Positions 35,311 through 44,031 of a stretch of DNA of 64,000 nucleotides are shown here, one piece after another. Under the pieces are notes generated by a model. That model ran no database searches, was not told where the DNA came from, and saw nothing but the letters and a program-made list of their open reading frames with translations. The stretch is from Microvirga sp052115485 (GTDB taxonomy: Bacteria > Pseudomonadota > Alphaproteobacteria > Rhizobiales > Beijerinckiaceae), in the NCBI RefSeq assembly GCF_052115485.1, contig NZ_JBFRGU010000001.1, forward strand, positions 896,492 through 960,491, given 5' to 3'. How positions within the stretch are numbered: the stretch's first letter is position 1; every line of letters starts with the position of its first letter. The translations under genes were made by a program, and so were the position numbers.

Positions 35311-37101
35311 CTATTCCGCCGCGACGCGCCCATCCGCGTCGGTGAATTGCAGGCGTGCCAGACGGGCATAGAGGCCGCCCTTGGCAAAGAGGGTGTCGTG
35401 CGTCCCCTCTTCCACGATCCGCCCCTGATCCATCACCAGAATGCGGTCGGCGGATCGGATCGTCGCCAGACGATGGGCGATGACGAGGGTCGTGCGGCCC
35501 TCCATCAGGCGGTCGAAGGCCACCTGCACCTTGCGCTCGCTTTCCGCATCGAGCGCCGATGTCGCCTCGTCGAGAAGCAGGATCGGCGCGTCTTTCAGGA
35601 TCGCGCGGGCAATGGCGATGCGCTGGCGTTGGCCGCCGGAAAGCGTGACGCCCCGTTCTCCGATGACCGTGTCATAACCTTGAGACATCGCCCTGATGAA
35701 CCCATCAGCGGAAGCGAGAGCCGCTGCATGGTGTACTTCCTCGTCCGTGGCCTCGGGGCGGCCATAGCGGATGTTGTCCAGAACGCTCGTCGCGAAAATC
35801 GTCGGCTCCTGCGGCACCAGCGCCATGAGATGACGCAAGCCGGCGGGGTCGACCTCCGAGACCGACACTCCATCCACCAGCACACGGCCTTCACGCGGAT
35901 CGTAAAAGCGCAGGAGCAACTGAAAGATCGTACTCTTGCCGGCTCCCGAAGACCCGACGAGCGCAACTCGCTCACCCGAGGCAACCGTCAAGTTGAGATT
36001 GGCAAGGGCCGCGTGCTCTGGCCGGGTCGGATAGGCGAAGTGCACATTGTCGAACGCAATGGTGCCTAGCGGCGGTTCTGGCAGCGGTTTCGGGTGAGCG
36101 GGTGCCGCGATGGCGGGCTCTGCCGCCAGAATTTCGCCCAGGCGCTCCGCAGCGCCGGCGGCCTGCGCCAATTCGCCGTAGACCTCCGAGATCTGGCCGA
36201 GCGAACTCGCCACGAAAACCGCGTAGAGCAGAAATTGCGCCAGCGTTCCCGCCGTCATCGTGCCCGCAAGCACATCCTGCGCCCCGTACCAGAGTACCCC
36301 GACGACACTCGCCGAGACGAGAAAGATGCCCGCGCCCGTGAGATAGGCCCGCATCGCGGTCGACAGGCGCGCCGCCTCGAAGGCCTCCTCCGCCGCCTCG
36401 GTAAAACGGGCGGCCGTCGCGCCCTCCATCCCGAAAGCCTGCATGGTACGAACCGCCCCGACCGCCTCGGCTGCGTAAGCCGAGGCGTCGGCGAGGCGAT
36501 CCTGCGCGGCGCGCGAGCGACGGCGGACGGCGCGGCCGGAGGTGATGAGCGGCAGAACGATGACCGGGATGGCGAAGAGCACGAGGGCCGAAAGCTTCGG
36601 GCTCGTCAGAACCATCTGGGCGGCTGCGCCGACGAAAAGGAACACGTTGCGAAGCGCAATCGAGATGCTGACGCCGAAGGCAGCCTTGACCTGCGTGGTG
36701 TCGGCGGTGAGCCGGGAGACCAGCTCCCCGCTCTTCGACCGATCGAAAAAGGCCGGATCGAGGTTGGTCAGGTGGCGGAATACGGCGGCGCGCAAATCAG
36801 CGACGACCCGCTCGCCCAGCGTGATGACGCTGTAATAACGAAGCGCGCTCGCGACCGCGAGAACCCCGACAACCGCGAGCAGCATGCCGAAATAGGCATT
36901 GATCAGCCCCCGGTCCGGAGTCGAGAAAAGATCGATCACCCGGCGCATGGCCACAGGCACGACCAGTGTCGCGCCCGAAGCGACCGTGAGCGCCACAAGA
37001 GCGACGACGATCCGGCCCTTATAGGCCAAGGCGAAAGGAATCAGGGGTTTCAGCGCGCTCAAGGGCGCTTTGGCACGGGGTCCGGTTTGCTGATCGGCCA
37101 T
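35311..37101 (-). CDS. ABC exporter, MsbA/half-transporter type (TM-ATPase fusion)
   Basis: 596 residues, acting as a homodimer in the inner membrane. The six-helix TM domain covers about 20-310. The ATPase at the C terminus has Walker A GSSGAGKST, signature LSGGQRQRIAIARAIL, Walker B ILLLDEATSALD and the H-loop VIAHRLATIRSADRI. The family includes lipid A, glucan and multidrug exporters; the substrate cannot be told. It is divergent from rpmE, with a palindromic repeat in between. Confidence 0.9.
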   Translation of the reverse strand: MADQQTGPRAKAPLSALKPLIPFALAYKGRIVVALVALTVASGATLVVPVAMRRVIDLFSTPDRGLINAYFGMLLAVVGVLAVASALRYYSVITLGERVVADLRAAVFRHLTNLDPAFFDRSKSGELVSRLTADTTQVKAAFGVSISIALRNVFLFVGAAAQMVLTSPKLSALVLFAIPVIVLPLITSGRAVRRRSRAAQDRLADASAYAAEAVGAVRTMQAFGMEGATAARFTEAAEEAFEAARLSTAMRAYLTGAGIFLVSASVVGVLWYGAQDVLAGTMTAGTLAQFLLYAVFVASSLGQISEVYGELAQAAGAAERLGEILAAEPAIAAPAHPKPLPEPPLGTIAFDNVHFAYPTRPEHAALANLNLTVASGERVALVGSSGAGKSTIFQLLLRFYDPREGRVLVDGVSVSEVDPAGLRHLMALVPQEPTIFATSVLDNIRYGRPEATDEEVHHAAALASADGFIRAMSQGYDTVIGERGVTLSGGQRQRIAIARAILKDAPILLLDEATSALDAESERKVQVAFDRLMEGRTTLVIAHRLATIRSADRILVMDQGRIVEEGTHDTLFAKGGLYARLARLQFTDADGRVAAE

Positions 37102-37179
37102 CTAATCTCGAATCTTGAACTTTATGACGCCTGTCGTCTTATGTCGCACGAACTTGCCAGCCAACCGGCATCAACTTCC

Positions 37180-37260
37180 CTTGATCATGCTCTTGTTTCT
37201 TTAGATTCCGCATGATCCGGGCGAACAACCGGGTTTCCACTTGTTCTGATCATGCTCTAG
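37180..37260. repeat. CTAG-bounded palindromic repeat, copy 3
   Basis: Contains TTGATCATGCTCTTG, GCATGATCCGGGCGAACAACC, and GGTTTCCACTTGTTCTGATC, ending GATCATGCTCTAG. It lies in the divergent region between the ABC exporter and rpmE. Confidence 0.85.
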
Positions 37261-37275
37261 CACCTTCGACCCGGC

Positions 37276-37304
37276 TTGTTTCAAGGTTCCAAGTGCGGTA
37301 TAGG
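37276..37304 (+). promoter_or_regulatory. Candidate rpmE promoter
   Basis: TTGTTT (37276-37281) and TATAGG (37299-37304) with 17-bp spacing, about 75 bp before the rpmE start and just downstream of the repeat. A fair vegetative-sigma match, by eye only. Confidence 0.4.
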
Positions 37305-37379
37305 CGCGCGTTATTCAAGGATCACGTTCGATCAAAGACTGCGAGCCGCCGTATCGGCAGGCCGCGAGAGGATATGGCA

Positions 37380-37622
37380 ATGGCGCGCAATAGCGAACTC
37401 GAACATCCCGATTACCACTTCATCAAGGTGGTCTTGACCAACGGCACCGAGTTCACCACCCGGTCGACCTACGGCAAGGAGGGTGACACCCTCAACCTCG
37501 ACATCGACCCGAACACCCACCCGGCTTGGACCGGCGGCCAGCAGCAGCTGCTCGACCGCGGCGGCCGTCTGTCGCGCTTCAACTCGAAGTTCGGCAATCT
37601 GGGCATCGGCGGCGCGAAGTAA
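37380..37622 (+). CDS. rpmE: 50S ribosomal protein L31
   Basis: 80 residues. Family blocks: EHPDYHFIKVVLTNGTEFTT, TYGKEGDTLNLDIDPNTHPA, WTGGQQQLLDRGGRLSRFNS. There are no cysteines, so this is the zinc-independent (C-minus) form usual in alphaproteobacteria. Two ATGs are possible (37374 and 37380); AGAGG sits at the better distance from the second. It ends at a strong terminator and is a single-gene unit. Confidence 0.95.
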   Translation: MARNSELEHPDYHFIKVVLTNGTEFTTRSTYGKEGDTLNLDIDPNTHPAWTGGQQQLLDRGGRLSRFNSKFGNLGIGGAK

Positions 37623-37650
37623 GCTTCGCTTCCACATTCCGGAATCGAAA

Positions 37651-37676
37651 AGCCCCGCTTCTGCGGGGCTTTTTGT
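37651..37676 (+). terminator. Terminator of rpmE
   Basis: Stem AAGCCCCGC and GCGGGGCTT with a 4-nt loop (TTCT), followed by a run of T; 28 bp after the rpmE stop. Confidence 0.9.
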
Positions 37677-37733
37677 TGGTCTGAGCTTGAGCACGAGACG
37701 CATGGGCGTGCCTACACCCATCTCGGCCCGGTT

Positions 37734-38324
37734 TTACTCTTGCAAAGTGAAGGCCTGCCGCAACAAGCGCTGCTGTGCCGCAACTGGATTTTCCATAGGA
37801 GCTGCGACCTTGGTCTCGGATTCGGAGATCAACTGCTCCAGATGCATGATGCGTGCATGGAGCCTCGTCGCAAGGCCGATCAGATTCTTGAGACGGCGCG
37901 GCAAAGCCTCGTATTCTTCGATTGAAGCCACGGAAGCCTGAGACGCCAGCCGGACGCGGTTCTTCTCCAGTTGCGCCTGATCGGGAGAAATTTCTCCCTC
38001 GCCGACCGCGCGCTGAACGAGCAGCCAGGACGCGATCTGCATCAGCCGCGTGGTCAGCCGCATGCTCTCGCTGGCATAGGCCACCGTCACCTGCCGCTGC
38101 AGATAGCGGGATTCCTCTCTGCCCGGTCCATCGAGATAAGCCGCCGCTTCCTCGACAAGCTCCATCCCCTCCTGGAACAGGGCTTTGAATGCCTCCGACT
38201 GGACAAAGGACCGGCCGAACGGAACCGGGTCGGTTTCGAGCTTGATCACGTCGAGGTCGCTCAACGTCTGTCTCCACGATGGTCTTGCCCCGCCTTCACC
38301 GGGCGGGCTGATATGGAGCGGCAC
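37734..38324 (-). CDS. rcdA: DUF1465 protein, RcdA-like cell-cycle adaptor
   Basis: 196 residues. It contains QEGMELVEEAAAYLDGPGRE and SESMRLTTRLMQIASWLLVQ, then YEALPRRLKNLIGLATRLHA, a pattern I associate with DUF1465. In Caulobacter this family includes RcdA, an adaptor that helps ClpXP degrade CtrA at the G1-S transition. The symbol is by that family link. The C-terminal tail (ESETKVAAPMENPVAAQQRL) is variable in the family. An internal GTG start near VIKLETDP is possible. DUF1192 lies 227 bp upstream on the same strand. Confidence 0.75.
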   Translation of the reverse strand: MPLHISPPGEGGARPSWRQTLSDLDVIKLETDPVPFGRSFVQSEAFKALFQEGMELVEEAAAYLDGPGREESRYLQRQVTVAYASESMRLTTRLMQIASWLLVQRAVGEGEISPDQAQLEKNRVRLASQASVASIEEYEALPRRLKNLIGLATRLHARIMHLEQLISESETKVAAPMENPVAAQQRLLRQAFTLQE

Positions 38325-38388
38325 TATAGAGCGGTTTTCGGCGCGCGCTTCGGTAACCCTTTTTTAAGGTTAAACCGGACAGGCGCTT

Positions 38389-38415
38389 TCAAAAATAGAG
38401 CCACCTGACGGTGGC
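38389..38415 (-). terminator. Terminator downstream of the DUF1192 gene
   Basis: Stem GAGCCACC and GGTGGCTC (38395-38415) with a short loop. On the minus strand it is followed by TATTTTTG. It lies between the DUF1192 and DUF1465 genes and would separate their messages. Confidence 0.7.
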
Positions 38416-38551
38416 TCGAAGTGATAACAGGGAGCGTCAAAACAGAGTGGATGGAAGCCACTCGACATCCAGCACAACTGGATGAAACAACTATCGATTG
38501 CAAAACTTAAGATTCCGTTAACGAAGAATTCAATGTGCTAGACAGCAGCGA

Positions 38552-38761
38552 TCAGGTCGAGCCGAGTTTGAAAAAAGCGCTGGCAGCATCGCGGGATTTT
38601 TCCTTGCCGGATCGCGCATCCTTCAACCGCCGGATCTCCTGCTCAAGCGCGGCCACCCGTTCGTCGAGCTCTTCCAACGACAGCATCGACAAGTCCTGGC
38701 CGAGCTCGAAGCCGCCGGCCTTTTTCTGACGGGGCTCATCGGCGAAGGGATCGAAAACCAT
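38552..38761 (-). CDS. DUF1192 small protein
   Basis: 69 residues from the ATG at 38761 (GGAGGAGG upstream). Features: MVFDPFADEPRQKKAGGFEL, QDLSMLSLEELDERVAALEQ, and a charged coiled coil ending in KEKSRDAASAFFKLG. The function is unknown; the DUF1192 gene commonly lies beside the DUF1465 gene and a quinone oxidoreductase in this order, as here. Confidence 0.85.
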   Translation of the reverse strand: MVFDPFADEPRQKKAGGFELGQDLSMLSLEELDERVAALEQEIRRLKDARSGKEKSRDAASAFFKLGST

Positions 38762-38846
38762 GGCGTCCTCCTCCTGAACGGCCTTAAAGGTTAATGCGGG
38801 ATGGATCACTTGCCAACGGCGACCAAAGGCACCAAAGCTCGGGGTC

Positions 38847-39050
38847 GTGACTCAGTTTGATGAGGATAAGGCACAGGCTTTCCCTCCCCCTTGCGGGGAT
38901 GGACGAAGGGTGGGGGTGGTCTGACCGGGTGAAACTTTCAGACGTCTGGCGCTGTAGCAGCCTTCAGGCAACGCCCTGACTTTTCAACCCCACCCCTACC
39001 CCTCCCCGCAAGGGGGAGGGGAGGGAAGAGCGCGGATCAAACTGAGTCAC
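38847..39050. repeat. MITE-like element with 15-bp terminal inverted repeats
   Basis: Outer perfect inverted repeats GTGACTCAGTTTGAT (38847-38861) and ATCAAACTGAGTCAC (39036-39050). The inner part is a copy of the CCCTCCCC-TTGCGGGG palindrome (38878-39027). A 9-bp direct repeat, CACCAAAGC, is found at 38830-38838 and 39051-39059. There is no coding content. It fills most of the 368-bp gap between the DUF1192 gene and the quinone oxidoreductase gene, which are divergent. Confidence 0.7.
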
Positions 39051-39129
39051 CACCAAAGCCCCCGGATAAAATCCCAGTGGTTTTGCGCTATATCAGCTCT
39101 CCCGACCCCGGCTTTCATAGGATTCGATC

Positions 39130-40128
39130 ATGACGACGCTCCCCACCACCATGCGCGGCGTGATCGCGGAAGGCGCCGGCGGCCCCGAAGTGCTCGCCGT
39201 TGTCGAGCGCCCGGTGCCGATGCCGAAGGAGGGCGAAATTCTGATCCGGGTCGAGGCGGCCGGAGTGAACCGCCCGGACGTGATCCAGCGTCAGGGTGGG
39301 TATCCGCCTCCACCTGGCGCATCCGACATTCTCGGACTCGAGGTTTCCGGCGTCGTGGTGGCAGCCGGGCCGAACCTCAAACGCTTCTTTCTCGGCGCGC
39401 GCGTGATGGCGCTCGTTCCTGGCGGTGGTTACGCGGAATACGCAGTGGCCGACGCCTCGAACGCCCTGCCGATCCCGGACGGGCTCTCCATGGAGGAAGC
39501 GGCGGCGATCCCCGAGACCTACTTCACCGTCTGGTCCAACGTCTTTGACCGGGGACGCCTGCAACCGGGCGAGACGCTCCTTGTCCATGGTGGCACGTCG
39601 GGTATCGGCACCACCGCGATCCAGCTCGCCAAAGCCTTCGGTGCGAAGGTCATCGCAACAGCCGGTAGCGCTGAGAAATGCGAAGCCTGCGCGAGGCTCG
39701 GCGCGGACGTGGTGATCAATTACCGCGAGACGGATTTCGTCAAAGCCGTCAAGGACGCGACCGAGGGTCATGGGGCAGACGTGATCCTCGACATGGTCGG
39801 GGGAGACTATATTCCCCGCAATTACGAGGCGGCCGCCCTGGACGGGCGCATCGTCCAGATCGCGTTCCTTCAGGGCAGCAAAGTCGAGGTCGATTTCCGT
39901 CGCCTGATGCTCAAGCGCCTAATTCATACAGGCTCGACCCTGCGCCCCCGCCCCATCTCGGAAAAGGCCGCCATCGCGCGCTCCCTCGAGGAAAAGGTCT
40001 GGCCACTTCTCGGCCAGGGCGGCTGCCGCCCGGTCATGGACTCGACCTTTCCGTTCGAGGAGGTGCGCCAGGCCCATGCCCGAATGGACGGCGGCGCGCA
40101 TGTGGGCAAGATCGTGCTGAAGGTTTGA
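39130..40128 (+). CDS. NAD(P)H quinone oxidoreductase, PIG3 family
   Basis: 332 residues, zinc-free MDR superfamily. Seen: catalytic-domain start MRGVIAEGAGGPEVLAVVER, AGVNRPDVIQRQGGYPPPPG, nucleotide-binding VHGGTSGIGTTAIQLAKAFG, and the C-terminal ARMDGGAHVGKIVL. It likely reduces quinones or enals with NADPH; the substrate is not known. It is divergent from the DUF1192 gene and upstream of trcR by 213 bp. Confidence 0.92.
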   Translation: MTTLPTTMRGVIAEGAGGPEVLAVVERPVPMPKEGEILIRVEAAGVNRPDVIQRQGGYPPPPGASDILGLEVSGVVVAAGPNLKRFFLGARVMALVPGGGYAEYAVADASNALPIPDGLSMEEAAAIPETYFTVWSNVFDRGRLQPGETLLVHGGTSGIGTTAIQLAKAFGAKVIATAGSAEKCEACARLGADVVINYRETDFVKAVKDATEGHGADVILDMVGGDYIPRNYEAAALDGRIVQIAFLQGSKVEVDFRRLMLKRLIHTGSTLRPRPISEKAAIARSLEEKVWPLLGQGGCRPVMDSTFPFEEVRQAHARMDGGAHVGKIVLKV

Positions 40129-40341
40129 GGCAGGGCCGCACTGCGACCGCTCTTTGCCGAGAATCGGAAGTTTCCGATCAAGATCGCGCTTAAAATTTGC
40201 AACCTCGTCCAGGTTTCCCTATATTCGACCTGTTTCCCTCACATCGTGAGTAGAGATGCTTCGGCCCCGGCCGGGACGGAGCGCAAGAGAGTTTTGCCGT
40301 GCGGCGCCCAAAATGGCGCCCGGCTCGAAGGAGGTTCGCCT

Positions 40342-41067
40342 ATGTCCCAAGGACCGCTGATGCCAAAGGCGACAGCCGTTTGGCTTGTCGAGAATACCTC
40401 GCTGTCGTTCGAACAGATTGCCGATTTCTGCAAACTGCACCCGCTCGAGGTGAAGGGCATCGCCGATGGTGAGGTCGCGACCGGGATCAAGGGCCTCGAC
40501 CCGATCACCACCAATCAGCTCACTCGCGAGGAAATCGAGAAGGCGCAAGGTGATTCCGATTATCGTCTGCGCATGGCCGAGACCAAGGTGAAGCTGCCCG
40601 AGGTAAAACGCACCCGCAAGGGCCCGCGCTATACCCCGGTTTCACGCCGTCATGACCGCCCGAACGCGATCCTGTGGCTCGTGCGCAACCACCCAGAGCT
40701 GAAGGACGCGCAGATCATGCGCCTCGTCGGCACCACNAAGTCCACGATCCAGCAGGTTCGCGACCGCACCCATTGGAACTCCGCGACGCTCTCGCCCATG
40801 GACCCGGTGACGCTTGGCCTGTGCTCGCAGATCGACCTCGATTTCGAAGTTCAGCGCGCCGCCAAGGACCGTCCGCAGGTCGAGGCGCACGAGCCCGGCG
40901 GAACGCTGCTGCCAGCCGAGATTTCGACCGCGCCGGAAGTGTCGCACGAGCCCTTCGCCGATATGAGCAAGCCGAAGCCCGTGGAAGAAGAAAAGATCGA
41001 CGTGCATTCGGTCTTCGCTAAGCTGAAGCAGCTGAAGCGCTCCGAAGAGCACGACGACGAGGAATAA
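40342..41067 (+). CDS. trcR: DUF1013 protein TrcR, RNA-polymerase-associated cell-cycle regulator
   Basis: 241 residues from the ATG at 40342, preceded by AAGGAGG; the frame extends 32 codons up without family similarity. It has a helix-turn-helix-like start (ATAVWLVENTSLSFEQIADF) and a second one (AILWLVRNHPELKDAQIMRL, followed by KSTIQQVRDRTHWNS). DUF1013 proteins are confined to alphaproteobacteria, and the Caulobacter member TrcR was reported to track with RNA polymerase. The C terminus is acidic (HSVFAKLKQLKRSEEHDDEE). One base (40737) is n, leaving one residue unresolved (after VGT). A terminator follows. Confidence 0.9.
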   Translation: MSQGPLMPKATAVWLVENTSLSFEQIADFCKLHPLEVKGIADGEVATGIKGLDPITTNQLTREEIEKAQGDSDYRLRMAETKVKLPEVKRTRKGPRYTPVSRRHDRPNAILWLVRNHPELKDAQIMRLVGTXKSTIQQVRDRTHWNSATLSPMDPVTLGLCSQIDLDFEVQRAAKDRPQVEAHEPGGTLLPAEISTAPEVSHEPFADMSKPKPVEEEKIDVHSVFAKLKQLKRSEEHDDEE

Positions 41068-41086
41068 GACCTCGGAACGATGAAAA

Positions 41087-41112
41087 GGCCCGGAGCGATC
41101 CGGGCCTTTTTT
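41087..41112 (+). terminator. Terminator of trcR
   Basis: Stem GGCCCGGA and TCCGGGCC with a GCGA loop (41087-41106), followed by six T. Confidence 0.92.
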
Positions 41113-41163
41113 GTTTGGAAACCCGACGCCGTCTTCGTCAGCGTGGCTAGAGGATGACAACCT

Positions 41164-43074
41164 TCAAACCAAACCGCGCGCCCGCAGGATTTCCCCGATC
41201 TCGTCGAGAATTCCGGGATCGTCGATGGTCGCCGGCATGGTCCACGCATCGCCGTCGGCAATCTTTTTCATGGTACCGCGCAGGATCTTGCCGGAGCGGG
41301 TTTTGGGGAGACGCCCGACCGTAATCGCGAGCTTGAAAGCCGCCACGGGCCCGATCTTGTCGCGAACCAGCGCCACGAGCTCGGTTTCCACTTGATCGGG
41401 TGACCGCTCGACGCCGGATTTCAGAACGACGAATCCGCAAGGCACCTCGCCCTTCAGGGAATCCTTCATCCCGATCACGGCGCATTCGGCAACGCATGGG
41501 TGCGAGGCCAGCACTTCTTCCATGCCGCCCGTCGACAGGCGATGGCCCGCCACGTTGATGATGTCGTCGGTCCGGCCCATGACGTAGACGTAGCCATCCC
41601 TGTCGAGGAAGCCCGCATCCGACGTGTTGTAGTAACCGGGGAACGTGGTGAGGTAGGCCTCCTTGAAGCGCGTATCCGCATTCCAGAGGGTCGGCAGGCA
41701 ACCGGGCGGAAGCGGAAGCTTGATCGCGATGGTGCCCATCTTATCCGCTGGGACGGGCTTTCCGCCCTCATCCAGCACCCGCACATCGTAACCCGGCATC
41801 GCGACGGTCGGGGATCCATGCTTGACCGGCAGCGCGCCGAGACCGAGCGGATTGCCTGCGATCGCCCACCCGGTCTCCGTCTGCCACCAATGGTCGATGA
41901 CAGGAACGCCGAGAATGCCTTCAGCCCATTGCAACGTATCCGGATCGGCGCGCTCGCCCGCCAGGAACAGGGAACGGAAGCGCGACAGATCGTAGTTCTT
42001 CAAGAGCGTCCCGTTCGGGTCTTCCTTCTTGATCGCGCGAAACGCCGTGGGCGCAGTGAAGAGGCTGACGGCGCCATACTCGGCGATCACTCGCCAGAAG
42101 GCGCCTGCATCGGGCGTCCCGACAGGCTTGCCTTCATAGAGAATGGTGGTGCAGCCGTGCAGCAACGGCCCGTAGACGATGTAGGAATGGCCGACAGCCC
42201 AGCCAACATCGGAGGCCGACCAGTAAACCTCGCCGGGCTCGATGTCGTAGAGATTCTTCATCGACCATTTGAGCGCGACGATATAGCCGCCCGTATCGCG
42301 CACCACCCCCTTGGGCTTGCCGGTCGTGCCGGACGTGTAGAGGATGTAGAGCGGATCGGTTGCCGCCACCGGGACGCAATCGGCCATGCGCCCTTCTGCC
42401 TTGGCAATCGCGACCGTCGAGGCCCAATCGAGATCCCTCCCCTCCACCATTTTGGCCTCAGCCTGAGGCCGTTGGAGGATGAGGCATGAACGCGGCTTGT
42501 GGCGGCTGAGATCAATCGCGTCGTCGAGCAGGGGCTTGTACGGGACGACCCTGCTCGGCTCGATGCCGCAGGATGCGGACAGAATGAGTTTCGGCTCCGC
42601 ATCCTCGAGACGCGCCGCCAGTTCCCGCGAAGCGAAGCCGCCGAACACCACCGAATGAACCGCGCCGATGCGGGCGCAGGCAAGCATACCGATGAGCACT
42701 TCCGGCACCATCGGCATATAGAGAACGACGCGGTCGCCCTTCTCCACGCCGAGATCTCTCAGCACGCCTGCGAGCGTCGCGATCTCATCGCGCAGCTCGG
42801 TATAGGTGATGGATTTCTTCACGCCCGTGACGGGGCTGTCGTAAATCAGCGCGGCCTGATCGCCACGCTGAGCGACATGGCGGTCAACCGCGTTGTGACA
42901 CGCATTGCACAACGCGCCTTCATACCAGCGGCCGTAGATTCCACTTTTCGGATCGAAAACCCTGTCAGCCGGTTTGTACCACTCGATATCGCGGGCGGCC
43001 TCCCGCCAGAACCCTTCCGGGTCGCGCCTCCAGCCTTCATAAACATCATGGTAGCGACCGCGGGTGATTGTCAT
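41164..43074 (-). CDS. prpE: Propionyl-CoA synthetase-like acyl-CoA ligase (PrpE)
   Basis: Activates a short-chain acid, probably propionate, to its CoA ester through an acyl-adenylate. I choose the ATG at 43074 (AAGGGG upstream), giving 636 residues. Seen: P-loop ILYTSGTTGKPKG followed by VVRDTGGY, which favours propionyl- over acetyl-CoA synthetase; GYYNTSDAGFLDRDGYVYVM; RTDDIINVAGHRLSTGGMEE; and catalytic-lysine region PKTRSGKILRG. It is alone on the minus strand, divergent from the TSUP gene. There are no methylcitrate-cycle genes nearby. Confidence 0.88.
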   Translation of the reverse strand: MTITRGRYHDVYEGWRRDPEGFWREAARDIEWYKPADRVFDPKSGIYGRWYEGALCNACHNAVDRHVAQRGDQAALIYDSPVTGVKKSITYTELRDEIATLAGVLRDLGVEKGDRVVLYMPMVPEVLIGMLACARIGAVHSVVFGGFASRELAARLEDAEPKLILSASCGIEPSRVVPYKPLLDDAIDLSRHKPRSCLILQRPQAEAKMVEGRDLDWASTVAIAKAEGRMADCVPVAATDPLYILYTSGTTGKPKGVVRDTGGYIVALKWSMKNLYDIEPGEVYWSASDVGWAVGHSYIVYGPLLHGCTTILYEGKPVGTPDAGAFWRVIAEYGAVSLFTAPTAFRAIKKEDPNGTLLKNYDLSRFRSLFLAGERADPDTLQWAEGILGVPVIDHWWQTETGWAIAGNPLGLGALPVKHGSPTVAMPGYDVRVLDEGGKPVPADKMGTIAIKLPLPPGCLPTLWNADTRFKEAYLTTFPGYYNTSDAGFLDRDGYVYVMGRTDDIINVAGHRLSTGGMEEVLASHPCVAECAVIGMKDSLKGEVPCGFVVLKSGVERSPDQVETELVALVRDKIGPVAAFKLAITVGRLPKTRSGKILRGTMKKIADGDAWTMPATIDDPGILDEIGEILRARGLV

Positions 43075-43237
43075 GGCGTTACCCCTTGCCAAAGCCGCCT
43101 GAAGCATGAGCCGAAAAGTGCCGCCCCCGGCATTAGATCATCTCTCAATGAAGCCGATCGGACGCTAGGACGTGTGGCTTCTCTTGTGGTAGCAGGCGGG
43201 CGCGCTTCGGTCAGCGCGACTTTCGGCGAGTGCTTTC

Positions 43238-43996
43238 ATGATTACCGACCCTGTCTTTTACGCTGCCGCTGTGCCCGCCGTCGTTCTGATGGGCATGGCG
43301 AAGGGCGGCTTTTCCGGGCTCGGATTGCTCTCGCTGCCGCTGATGGCGCTTGTCGTCTCGCCTGTGCAATCGGCCGCGATCATGTTGCCGATCCTGATGG
43401 TGCAGGACGTCGTCACGGTCTGGGCTTACCGAAAAACATGGGACCTGCGAAACATCCTGATCCTCCTGCCGAGCGGCATCGTCGGCATAGTGACGGCCTA
43501 TCTTCTCGCGGCAAAGGTCTCGGACGAAGCGGTCACGCTCGCCGTCGGCGTCATCTCAGTCGCTTTTGCAATTCGGCGGCTCGTTCTGGAACGCAGGACG
43601 AGAGCGCCAGAAGCCACGAAAGCAGACGTTCCGCGTGGTCTTTTCTGGGGCTTGATCACCGGCTTCACCAGCATGATCGCGCACGCGGGCGGTCCGCCGT
43701 TTCAGATCTACGTGATGCCGCAGCGCTTGCCGCGCGATGTCTTCGTGGGAACCGGCGCGGTCTATTTCGCAATCAACAACTGGCTGAAAGTGCCGCCTTA
43801 TCTGGCGCTCGGTCAGTTCACGCCGGAGAACATGGCGACAGCCGCTGCTCTTTTCCCCGTCGCCATTTTTTCCACCTGGGCCGGCGTCAAGCTCGTGCGT
43901 CGAGTCACAGGCGAGCACTTCTACACCATCGTTTATATTCTTCTCGTTCTCGTCGGGACCAAGCTGATCGTGGATGGCATCGTCGCGCTCACCTGA
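43238..43996 (+). CDS. TSUP family transporter (TauE/SafE)
   Basis: 252 residues with about seven to eight hydrophobic helices. The TSUP N-terminal repeat is AVPAVVLMGMAKGGFSGLGL, and the C-terminal repeat is GLITGFTSMIAHAGGPPFQI. Members move sulfite, sulfoacetate, taurine products or other anions; the substrate is not determined. It is divergent from prpE, which could hint at organic-anion uptake, but that is inference. Confidence 0.88.
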   Translation: MITDPVFYAAAVPAVVLMGMAKGGFSGLGLLSLPLMALVVSPVQSAAIMLPILMVQDVVTVWAYRKTWDLRNILILLPSGIVGIVTAYLLAAKVSDEAVTLAVGVISVAFAIRRLVLERRTRAPEATKADVPRGLFWGLITGFTSMIAHAGGPPFQIYVMPQRLPRDVFVGTGAVYFAINNWLKVPPYLALGQFTPENMATAAALFPVAIFSTWAGVKLVRRVTGEHFYTIVYILLVLVGTKLIVDGIVALT

Positions 43997-44001
43997 ACAA
44001 T

Positions 44002-44031
44002 AAAAAACCGCCACTTCGCGAGAAGCGACGG
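44002..44031 (-). terminator. Terminator of the minus-strand DUF465 gene (possibly bidirectional)
   Basis: Stem of about 10 bp with two mismatches (CCGCCACTTC and GAAGCGACGG, loop GCGA, 44008-44031). Reading the minus strand it is followed by TTTTTTATT. It lies between the convergent TSUP and DUF465 genes. Confidence 0.7.
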
